From an uncultured Planctomycetota bacterium (GTDB taxonomy: Bacteria > Planctomycetota > Planctomycetia > Pirellulales > Thermoguttaceae): a stretch of DNA of 21,702 nt. Within the stretch, counting starts at the first letter, position 1, and each line of letters begins with the position of its first letter. The DNA is taken from positions 1 through 21,702 of the forward strand of contig CADBTE010000165.1 in the NCBI GenBank assembly GCA_902797455.1, in the 5' to 3' direction. Positions 16,132-21,702 of the stretch are shown here, in pieces. The notes under the pieces are model-generated. The model was not told where the DNA came from, did no database searches, and saw only the letters and a program-made list of their open reading frames with translations. The position numbers and the translations under genes are program-made.

Positions 16132-16189
16132 GTTCCCACCGAAGTCAAAATAAGAATTCAAAAGCAAGAAGGAAAGCGGAAAAAATCTC

Positions 16190-16615
16190 ATGATCAAGCG
16201 TGGCAACTATGTCCTGGAAGGGAATGGAAAGAACGACAAGCTCGGAACCGGCCGCCGCAAGACCGCGGTGGCGCGTGTTCGCATGCGTCCTGGCGATGGC
16301 AAGATCAGTGTCAACAACCGTGAGTTCGCCGAGTTCTTCCGGACCGACAAGCTTCGCGCCATGGTTCTGGCTCCCCTGACCCTGACCGAGAAAAAGGACG
16401 TTGTTGATATGGTCATCACCGTCTCGGGTGGTGGTCCGAATGGGCAGGCCGACGCTTGCAAGCTCGGTATCGCCCGCGCTCTGAAAGACTTTGACCCTGA
16501 TACCGAAAAGCAGCTCCGCGACGAGCACATGCTTACCCGTGACGCTCGTAAGGTCGAGCGCAAAAAGTACGGTCTCCGCAAGGCCCGCCGCGGTACGCAG
16601 TTCAGCAAGCGTTAA
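16190..16615 (+). CDS. rpsI: 30S ribosomal protein S9 (uS9)
   Basis: A 141-residue uS9, whose C-terminal tail reaches the ribosomal P site. It shows G-T-G-R-R-K-T-A-V-A-R-V-R, G-x-G-K-I-S-V-N-N-R, V-S-G-G-G-P-N-G-Q-A-D-A, G-I-A-R-A-L and the basic tail R-K-V-E-R-K-K-Y-G-L-R-K-A-R-R-G-x-Q-F-S-K-R with the conserved terminal Lys-Arg. It has an N-terminal extension of about 10-15 residues relative to many homologues. An A/G-rich stretch with AAGGAA lies 15 bases upstream, further than usual. It is the second gene of the rplM operon and is followed by a strong terminator. Confidence 0.97.
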   Translation: MIKRGNYVLEGNGKNDKLGTGRRKTAVARVRMRPGDGKISVNNREFAEFFRTDKLRAMVLAPLTLTEKKDVVDMVITVSGGGPNGQADACKLGIARALKDFDPDTEKQLRDEHMLTRDARKVERKKYGLRKARRGTQFSKR

Positions 16616-16644
16616 TTTTCCGCGAGCGGTCTTTCCGCAGTTAC

Positions 16645-16700
16645 AACGCGCGAGTCGGCAGCGGCGTTTTCGCTGTTGCCGGCTCGCGCGTTTTTGCTTT
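16645..16700 (+). terminator. Strong intrinsic terminator after rpsI
   Basis: AACGCGCGAG (16645-16654) pairs perfectly with CTCGCGCGTT (16683-16692). The inner part also pairs with several G-U pairs around a TTTT loop, giving a stem of about 20 pairs. TTTTT (16691-16695) and TTT follow. It ends the rplM-rpsI operon 30 bases after the rpsI stop. Confidence 0.88.
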
Positions 16701-16726
16701 GCCAGGCCCATGCGGCGGCTTCTTTC

Positions 16727-16755
16727 TTGTATTGCAATCCTTATTCAGTTATAAT
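16727..16755 (+). promoter_or_regulatory. Sigma70-type promoter of the RidA/chorismatase-like gene
   Basis: TTGTAT (16727-16732) and a consensus TATAAT (16750-16755) are separated by 17 bases, right after the rpsI terminator. The transcript would begin near 16762, giving a leader of about 75 bases to the GTG start at 16837. Confidence 0.7.
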
Positions 16756-16836
16756 AAGAGCGTATTGACTTGGTCTCCCCGCCGGAGGTTTGCGTGGGGC
16801 CGTTGTTTGGATTCATCTTCCCTGGAAGCGACTAGC

Positions 16837-18081
16837 GTGGAACATTCAAAAAACGAACAGCACTTTTTTAAGACCGAGGGACAAGGATGCGCTTTTTCGT
16901 CGTGCGATAGTGACGGCGTGACCACTTTCTGCGCCGTGATTCCTCCCGATGCTGCCGATGAACCGAATCTTCGAGAGCAGGCGCGCTCGGCGATCGCCCG
17001 GCTCGATCTACTCCTGCGGCGCGAGCGTCTCGAAGGGGGGACCCTGACTCAGACCGTTTTCCTCCGCAGGATGGAAGATCGCGAGGTGATTCACCGGATG
17101 CTCCTCGACTACTACGGCGACCATGTTCCCGCTATTACTTATGTTCCGCAGTGTCCCTGCGATGAGAAGCTTCTGTTCCTCTTCGAAGTCTGGGCGATGC
17201 GCAGCGCTCCGCACCGGATTCGGATCCGCCGCCACAGCCCCAGCGCCGTTTCGGTTGATCTGCACAACGTATCGTACGGCTTTTTCGGTGATATTCTCCC
17301 CGAGGCGAGTCTCACCGGCGCTTACGATCAGTCGCTGGACGCCCTGCGCCGAATGCGCTCGGCCCTCGAGGAATACGGTTATTCGGTCCCCGGTCTGCTG
17401 CGAACCTGGCTCTATCAGGGGAGTATCGTCCGTGCCGAAGGGGAGACTCAGCGCTACAAAGAGCTCAATCGGGCCCGAACCGACTTTTTCAAAGGGGTTC
17501 GTTTTCTTCCGGGGCTGATCCCCGACTCTTTTACCGGCGATGTCTATCCGGCCAGCACGGGGATTGGGGCCGATGGAATGAGCGTGACCGTGGCCGCCGC
17601 GGCGATTTCGACCACGCGCGGCGACGTTCGCTGTGTCCCTCTGGAGAATCCCGGTCAAACCTCCGCTTTCGATTACGGTACGGTCTATTCTCCGCAAAGC
17701 CCCAAGTTTTCGCGCGCGATGGCGGTGGTCTGCGACAACAGCTGCGTGATCTTTGTCTCGGGGACGGCCAGCATCGTCGATTCCGAGACGAAGTTCATTG
17801 GCGACGCCGTCGGCCAGACCGATCAGACTCTGGAGAATATCAGTCGACTGATTGATGGTGACAACCTGCGCCGTCACGGGATTGAAGGATTCAGCGCGTC
17901 GCTCGATAACTTGGCGATCGCCCGTGTCTATGTCAAACGTCCCGAGGAAGATTATGAAAAGATTCGTTCCCGGTGCGGGGCGATTCTCTCCTCAACTCCG
18001 AGGACCTTCACCCGAGCCGACGTTTGCCGCGACGATCTGCTGGTCGAAATCGAGGGACTGGCGTTTGGCTCTCGCCAGTGA
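16837..18081 (+). CDS. RidA-superfamily protein resembling chorismatases (FkbO/Hyg5/XanB2-like)
   Basis: 414 residues from GTG 16837, with GGAAG eight bases upstream and a promoter at 16727; a longer frame from 16699 would start before the promoter. The C-terminal half looks like a RidA/YjgF fold: Y-P-A-S-T-G-I-G, V-S-G-T-A-S-I-V-D-S-E-T and G-D-A-V-G-Q-T-D-Q-T-L-E-N-I, ending with A-D-V-C-R-D-D-L-L-V-E-I-E. The arrangement of a degenerate N-terminal RidA-like half plus this C-terminal half matches chorismatases, which split chorismate into pyruvate and a hydroxybenzoate or dihydroxy-cyclohexadiene carboxylate. The final V-E-I glutamate aligns with the conserved RidA glutamate. Substrate and activity are inferred from remembered family patterns, and deaminase or non-enzymatic roles are possible. 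The N-terminal region has several Cys, including C-P-C. It is monocistronic, between its own promoter and terminator. Confidence 0.68.
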   Translation: MEHSKNEQHFFKTEGQGCAFSSCDSDGVTTFCAVIPPDAADEPNLREQARSAIARLDLLLRRERLEGGTLTQTVFLRRMEDREVIHRMLLDYYGDHVPAITYVPQCPCDEKLLFLFEVWAMRSAPHRIRIRRHSPSAVSVDLHNVSYGFFGDILPEASLTGAYDQSLDALRRMRSALEEYGYSVPGLLRTWLYQGSIVRAEGETQRYKELNRARTDFFKGVRFLPGLIPDSFTGDVYPASTGIGADGMSVTVAAAAISTTRGDVRCVPLENPGQTSAFDYGTVYSPQSPKFSRAMAVVCDNSCVIFVSGTASIVDSETKFIGDAVGQTDQTLENISRLIDGDNLRRHGIEGFSASLDNLAIARVYVKRPEEDYEKIRSRCGAILSSTPRTFTRADVCRDDLLVEIEGLAFGSRQ

Positions 18082-18121
18082 CGGTCTTTTAGCGGAGGAG
18101 ATCAAAGGCCGATAAACCGAT

Positions 18122-18150
18122 AAAAAAACCCGCCTAAAGCGGGTTTTTTT
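18122..18150. terminator. Perfect bidirectional intrinsic terminator
   Basis: AAAAAAACCCGC (18122-18133) pairs perfectly with GCGGGTTTTTTT (18139-18150) around the loop CTAAA. The A and T tracts on both sides let it work on both strands. It lies between the convergent RidA-like gene and the small basic protein gene. Confidence 0.9.
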
Positions 18151-18197
18151 ACGGATAACCGCAAACAGACACACCGGGCGGCTCACCACACCCAACG

Positions 18198-18222
18198 CCC
18201 CTCTCACGCGAAAAGAGAGGGG
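18198..18222. repeat. Inverted repeat without T tract
   Basis: CCCCTCTC (18198-18205) pairs with GAGAGGGG (18215-18222) around a nine-base loop, 48 bases after the small basic protein stop codon on the minus strand. No T tract follows on either strand. It may be a 3'-end RNA stabiliser or processing hairpin. Confidence 0.45.
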
Positions 18223-18269
18223 ACACATCGCCTCGGCGCACTGGATTTTTGGGAATAGCCGCAGACGGT

Positions 18270-18482
18270 TTACTTCTTCGCGGCGGCGTCGCCCTCGTCC
18301 TTGGCCTTCTTTTTCTTCTTCAGAACGACGCGGTAGACACGGGTCTTCGGGAGACCAAACGGGGAATCACCCTCGCTGAATTTATCCATCTTCTCCAGAC
18401 GCTCAATTCTTTCGACGCGGGTGAGGACGTTACGGGCGCGGGAGACACCCTTTTTGACTTTCAAACTTTTATCGATGGTCAT
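18270..18482 (-). CDS. PVC-type small basic protein
   Basis: A 70-residue lysine/arginine-rich protein: M-T-I-D-K-S-L-K-V-K-K-G followed by R-N-V-L-T-R-V-E-R-I-E-R-L and G-D-S-P-F-G-L-P-K-T-R-V. This matches a conserved small basic protein family restricted to Planctomycetes, Verrucomicrobia, Lentisphaerae and Chlamydiae (TIGR04137 as far as I recall). Function is unproven; the basic nature suggests RNA or ribosome binding. The ATG has AAGGA eight bases upstream. A consensus-like promoter lies about 130 bases upstream, giving a long leader. The run K-K-K-K-K near residue 57 and the lysine/alanine tail are low complexity. It is the best taxonomic marker in the window. Confidence 0.88.
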   Translation of the reverse strand: MTIDKSLKVKKGVSRARNVLTRVERIERLEKMDKFSEGDSPFGLPKTRVYRVVLKKKKKAKDEGDAAAKK

Positions 18483-18551
18483 TGATCCGATCCTTAGTAT
18501 ATGCTTTGCCGACGGTTCTCACCTTGCCGCGCGCACCTTTCTCCCCCCCAA

Positions 18552-18679
18552 AAAAGGGGACAAACGGTTAGCTAAAGGCAACAAGCCATCTTAAGAAACA
18601 CAGCCGATAGCGTGCAATTATATTCTCATTAAGAGCCCTTTCAAGGGGGCACACGCGGTCGAAAAGGGGACAAGCCGTT
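18552..18679. repeat. Two direct repeats AAAAGGGGACAA flanking a promoter
   Basis: AAAAGGGGACAAACGGTT at 18552-18569 and AAAAGGGGACAAGCCGTT at 18662-18679 share twelve identical leading bases and the ending GTT. They are 110 bases apart and lie on either side of the minus-strand promoter at 18617-18644. They could be paired regulator-binding sites. Confidence 0.5.
18617..18644 (-). promoter_or_regulatory. Promoter of the small basic protein gene
   Basis: On the minus strand TTGAAA (18644-18639) and consensus TATAAT (18622-18617) are spaced by 16 bases. The transcript would begin near 18610 and have a leader of about 128 bases before ATG 18482. The -35 lies inside a small palindrome, CCCTTTCAAGGG (18636-18647). 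Confidence 0.7.
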
Positions 18680-18809
18680 TTGGGGGAGGGGTGGCAGGAT
18701 TTCACTAAACATCACAACCGTTTTAACCGATATAAGCGACATAGGAGACTCCCCGCGTGGGGGTCGTTTGCCCTCGCCAAACCTAAAGTGTTGTCAAGCT
18801 TAGTAAAGA

Positions 18810-18825
18810 CAGTTTTACGAAACTG
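18810..18825 (+). promoter_or_regulatory. Small hairpin immediately before the start codon at 18831
   Basis: CAGTTT (18810-18815) pairs with AAACTG (18820-18825) around the loop TACG, which fits the UNCG tetraloop pattern. The following AAGGA (18826-18830) abuts the ATG with no spacer, too close for a normal SD. This casts doubt on ATG 18831 as the real start. Confidence 0.4.
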
Positions 18826-18830
18826 AAGGA

Positions 18831-21380
18831 ATGGACGCCATCGTTTCGCCAGAAAAAAGAACAAGGTCAAACCCCTGTTCTGCCGCCGGGAGCTTGAATT
18901 TGTTCCGTGCGGCTTTCTTGCTTTATCTCATTGTGGGGGGCAGTCTGTCCCTGTTTGCCCAGAATGATCCGTTCGCCTCAGAGGTCTCGTCGGCGGCTTC
19001 AAGTGATACGGTTCTCGTTCCCGAAGACGTTCTTGGCGACGATTACGCGATGAATTCTAACGCTGAGGAGAGCTTTGACTACGCGATCCTCACCGAGGCC
19101 GCGCTGCAGGGATTGGACAGTTCGCTGGATCTCTTTCGGGACCATCCCGCCACATCCGCGTGGATTGCCGAAGTCGAACGCCTGATTCGTGAATCCCTCG
19201 ATCAGTTAGAGGAACGTCCCGAGGCGTCGCTGGCTTCGCTGCAAAAACTGGCGGCGCTGATTGTCCGAGAAGACGCGCGGATGGAAACACAGCTCGCCAA
19301 GGATACCGATAACACTCCGGCGGGGCAGTGTCCCGTACCGGCCGACCATAAAATTATCTCCTCCGTCGCTTCCGCCGGAACGACCCCTCAGGCCGGTTCG
19401 GAAGAGGTTCGCGGTCCGAGGACCATCGAGCAGTACGAACCCCAGCAGCGGGTGGAGTTGCTGAAAGGACTTCGGTATCAGCTCGATCGGCGGATCTATC
19501 TATGGACCTTCGCGGCGCACTATCGAAAAGCCGAACTTCAGGGGGAATTGATTCCCCAGCGCGCGCTGGAGCGTTACCAGATAGATCAGCTTCTGGCCAA
19601 GACCGAAGCGGTTCGAAATTTCTTTGGCGTTACATCGGTAGGGATTCAGTGGCGCGAACGTTTCGAGGTGGATCGTCTCTATGAGGCCTTATCCCGCCTG
19701 AAACAGCTGAGACTTCAAAACGATCCGTTCCAGCCCGCCTTTACTCCCGTCTCGATGACAAGTACCGATGCAGCACAGCGGACGGTAGATCGGCTCTCAC
19801 TGATCGAAGAAGAGGAAAGCACGCTTCATTGGTGTATCAACTCGATTCAGTCGAAGGTCCAATCGACCTCGATGACCGAGGAGCAGCGGCATGTTTTTCA
19901 AAATGCCACCTTGGCTCCCTGGCTGGAGATGATGGCGCCTTGGGTCTGTGATCAAGGAGATATGCGTGATCTCCTTCTGGCGTTCGAGGAATATGAGAAG
20001 ACCAGCGGCGCCGACGCGGGACGGCGTATGTCGGTTTGCGCGGCTCAGCTGAGAAGCTCTCCGACAAATGCCGCGAGAAAACTCGGTGAGGCGATTCCCG
20101 CCATCTATGATAACCCGAATGTGAAGGTCTATGTCTCTGAATACCTGATCAATCGGTTCATCCCCGAGCGTGATCCGGAATACGAGGTGGTTCAAGAGAC
20201 CATTCTCAACAATCCCGTAGCCGGGAGCCGTCGGGCCGATACTCAGGTTCGGATCAAGCTTGTTCCCGATGACGCGCGTCTGCTGATGCACCTGTATGTC
20301 TCGGGAAAGATCGTCGCCTCGACTCGAAGCGAAGTCTTTCCGGCCCAGCTGTTTAATCAAAGTGAGGCGGTCTATCTGGGACGCAAGCTGATCGAGTGGA
20401 CCGGGGAGAAGGTTGCCTGCTCTGAGTGTGAGGTGGCGGTCAATAACTCGAACCGTTTAAATGATGTCCGGACCGATATCGATTTTGTCCCGCTGGTTGG
20501 CGAGTTTGCCCGCGAACTGGTGCGCGGACAGTATCAGTCTATGCAGGGACAGATCAACCAAGAGATGCGCCGCAAGATCGTCAATCAGGTCAAAACACGG
20601 GTCGATTCGGAGACCAATTCACGGTTCGGCGCGTTGAACGATCGCTTGGCGAAGAATGTTTTCCAACCTCTGTCTAACAATGGCCTTCACCTGACGATGA
20701 AAAACTCGCGTACGACCAGCGATTGGCTCCTGGCCTCGATGAAGTTTGGTGAAGTCTATACGCCCGGATCTCAGACCCGTGAACCGGAGACCCTTCCGGG
20801 AGCCTTCGCCGATCTGAAAATCCATGAATCAGCTCTGAACGTCGCCTTGGGTCGCCTGAATCTGGCGGGGAAGGAGTTTACCGTTCCCGAGCTGCGCGCT
20901 CATCTGGCCGATACCCTCCATCGGGAGGGGCTTCGGGCCGCCGACGAGGAGGATCCCGGCTGTATTTTCGGGATGGCCTTCGAAGACCCGATCAGTGTTT
21001 CGTTCCACGAGAATCGGATTCAGATTCGGCTTCGGTTCGACTATATCGCTTTGGGGGATCAGGAGTGGGACGATGTGGAGGCGGTCGTCTCGTACCAGCC
21101 GATGATCGACGAGAAGGGGAACGCTATCCTCGTCCGAGATGGACTGGTCAGTATCGACGGTCCGATGAGCATCCGCGCTCAGATCCCCCTGCGTTTGATC
21201 TTCGCCAAGGCCTTCCCCGCCCACGGACAGGTGCCGCTTCGCCCGAAGGTGTTTGAGAAGGACGAACGCTTCGCGGGGCTTTCCGTCGGCCTGTGTCGGG
21301 TTTCGGAAGGGTGGTTCGCGATTTCGGTCATTCAGCTGCCTTGTTCCCGCCAGGCGGCGATTCCCGTTCCTGTCTTCTGA
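18831..21380 (+). CDS. Large secreted protein of unknown function
   Basis: I do not recognise this 849-residue protein. Residues about 22-43 form a signal peptide (L-F-R-A-A-F-L-L-Y-L-I-V-G-G-S-L-S-L-F-A, cleavage before Q-N-D), so it is exported. After a Ser/Thr/Asp-rich stretch, residues about 85-440 are mainly alpha-helical and charged. Residues about 425-560 contain V-K-V-Y-V-S-E-Y-L-I-N-R-F-I-P and a C-S-E-C pair at 530/533. The C-terminal part (about 640-849) is mixed alpha/beta with I-Q-I-R-L-R-F-D-Y-I and a final V-G-L-C-R-V-S-E-G-W-F-A-I-S-V. There are no further membrane helices and no catalytic motif that I can name. ATG 18831 has an SD directly adjacent; TTG 18900, with GGGAG seven bases upstream, would start just before the signal peptide and is a fair alternative. 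It is monocistronic, ending at a strong terminator. Confidence 0.82.
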   Translation: MDAIVSPEKRTRSNPCSAAGSLNLFRAAFLLYLIVGGSLSLFAQNDPFASEVSSAASSDTVLVPEDVLGDDYAMNSNAEESFDYAILTEAALQGLDSSLDLFRDHPATSAWIAEVERLIRESLDQLEERPEASLASLQKLAALIVREDARMETQLAKDTDNTPAGQCPVPADHKIISSVASAGTTPQAGSEEVRGPRTIEQYEPQQRVELLKGLRYQLDRRIYLWTFAAHYRKAELQGELIPQRALERYQIDQLLAKTEAVRNFFGVTSVGIQWRERFEVDRLYEALSRLKQLRLQNDPFQPAFTPVSMTSTDAAQRTVDRLSLIEEEESTLHWCINSIQSKVQSTSMTEEQRHVFQNATLAPWLEMMAPWVCDQGDMRDLLLAFEEYEKTSGADAGRRMSVCAAQLRSSPTNAARKLGEAIPAIYDNPNVKVYVSEYLINRFIPERDPEYEVVQETILNNPVAGSRRADTQVRIKLVPDDARLLMHLYVSGKIVASTRSEVFPAQLFNQSEAVYLGRKLIEWTGEKVACSECEVAVNNSNRLNDVRTDIDFVPLVGEFARELVRGQYQSMQGQINQEMRRKIVNQVKTRVDSETNSRFGALNDRLAKNVFQPLSNNGLHLTMKNSRTTSDWLLASMKFGEVYTPGSQTREPETLPGAFADLKIHESALNVALGRLNLAGKEFTVPELRAHLADTLHREGLRAADEEDPGCIFGMAFEDPISVSFHENRIQIRLRFDYIALGDQEWDDVEAVVSYQPMIDEKGNAILVRDGLVSIDGPMSIRAQIPLRLIFAKAFPAHGQVPLRPKVFEKDERFAGLSVGLCRVSEGWFAISVIQLPCSRQAAIPVPVF

Positions 21381-21390
21381 GAAGCAAAAC

Positions 21391-21425
21391 AAAAAGGCGT
21401 TCACCAAAGAACGCCTTTTCTTTTA
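21391..21425. terminator. Bidirectional intrinsic terminator
   Basis: AAAAGGCGTTC (21392-21402) pairs perfectly with GAACGCCTTTT (21409-21419) around ACCAAA, followed by CTTTT. The A-rich left side makes it usable for the convergent LamG gene as well. It begins 11 bases after the stop at 21380. Confidence 0.88.
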
Positions 21426-21447
21426 AAAAGCACCGGCGCGGCTTGTT

Positions 21448-21702
21448 TTATTCGGCGCTCAGCGCCGCAACCTGGTCCGGAGTCAGCGCCCAGTTGTAGA
21501 GCCGGGCGAAACCGATGGCACCGCCCATAAAGCTCTCGCCGTTCCCCTTGGCGTTGACCTCAGCCGCCACGCAGTAAGCCATCGCTTCTTCTTTGGCGGG
21601 GTAGGTGAGGTTCCCGCTGCACGCTTGACGGGCAGCCTCTTTGCCGTCGAGATACAGAACGACGTGTTTCCCGTCGTAGACGCCAAAACAGGTGTGCCAG
21701 AG
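21448..21702 (-). CDS. C-terminal end of a LamG/concanavalin-A-like domain protein (partial)
   Basis: An open minus-strand frame runs from the right edge of the window to TAA at 21448-21450, giving the last 84 residues of a larger protein. The sequence W-H-T-C-F-G-V-Y-D-G-K-H-V-V-L-Y-L-D-G-K-E-A, then F-M-G-G-A-I-G-F-A-R-L-Y-N-W-A-L-T-P-D-Q-V-A-A-L, is the typical end of a LamG_3 / concanavalin-A-like lectin-glucanase domain (strands around Y-L-D-G and the I-x-x-x-R-x-Y-x-x-A-L-S/T-x-x-x-I motif). Such domains bind glycans or proteins on secreted planctomycete proteins. The N-terminal domains are outside the window, so the role of the full protein is unknown. Confidence 0.8.
   Translation of the reverse strand, partial: LWHTCFGVYDGKHVVLYLDGKEAARQACSGNLTYPAKEEAMAYCVAAEVNAKGNGESFMGGAIGFARLYNWALTPDQVAALSAE

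Larger units (their letters stand above)
18483..18830. other. 348-bp divergent intergenic region
   Basis: No ORF with coding character is seen. The region holds the promoter of the small basic protein gene at 18617-18644, direct repeats of AAAAGGGGACAA on both sides of it, and a CCCC-GCGT-GGGG hairpin near 18752. A small hairpin sits directly before the start of the gene at 18831. A TATAAG at 18731-18736 could be a -10 element for the plus-strand gene but lacks a good -35. Confidence 0.6.

Noticed and set aside
17008..17877. Minus-strand 289-codon frame opposite the RidA-like gene
   Set aside because: It is a shadow of the plus-strand gene, which has a promoter, SD, terminator and family motifs; the minus frame has none.
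18198..18222. Second terminator for the small basic protein gene
   Set aside because: The hairpin is good but no T tract follows on either strand; the perfect terminator at 18122-18150 serves this role.

Overview
The window looks like a chromosomal segment from a bacterium of the PVC superphylum, most likely a planctomycete. The best markers are a 70-codon small basic protein typical of Planctomycetes, Verrucomicrobia and Chlamydiae, a FlgI-like lipoprotein standing away from any flagellar genes, a membrane-anchored squalene-cyclase-like toroid protein, and large secreted proteins with no recognisable family. The assignment rests on protein patterns only; there is no rRNA gene in the window. 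TGA is used as an ordinary stop, so the code is standard.

Layout. 1-2126 is the 3' part of a Sel1-repeat gene built from 108-bp tandem units; its last repeats are cut off by a TGA replacing a Trp codon and by a frameshift. 2199-2396 is a short unrecognised ORF with its own Shine-Dalgarno (SD) sequence and terminator. On the minus strand follow smc (2538-6290) and, upstream of it, a FlgI-like HEAT-repeat lipoprotein (6341-8287). A divergent intergenic region rich in palindromes leads to a plus-strand membrane protein (8497-9846), whose 3' end overlaps tail-to-tail with a minus-strand bile acid:sodium symporter family gene (9765-10796). Divergent from that symporter is a plus-strand series: the toroid protein (10981-12723), then, from its own sigma70-like promoter, an HtrA/DegP-like protease (12845-14314) tightly followed by ispG (14326-15468), then rplM-rpsI (15670-16615) ending at a strong terminator. 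A RidA/chorismatase-like gene (16837-18081) has a good promoter and ends at a perfect bidirectional terminator shared with the minus-strand small basic protein gene (18270-18482). A 348-bp regulatory intergenic region precedes a large secreted protein of unknown function (18831-21380). The window closes on a bidirectional terminator and the C-terminal end of a minus-strand LamG-domain protein (21448-21702, partial).

Most of the window is housekeeping: chromosome condensation (SMC), ribosomal proteins uL13 and uS9, isoprenoid synthesis (IspG) and periplasmic quality control (HtrA). The less ordinary parts are cell-envelope proteins typical of planctomycetes, the chorismatase-like protein, and several palindromic or repeated intergenic elements. 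I found no CRISPR array, transposase, phage gene, tRNA or rRNA, and no clear defence or biosynthetic cluster. The best candidates for unexplored biology are the stand-alone FlgI-like lipoprotein, the anchored toroid protein, the orphan 849-codon secreted protein, and the small basic protein gene with its long leader.
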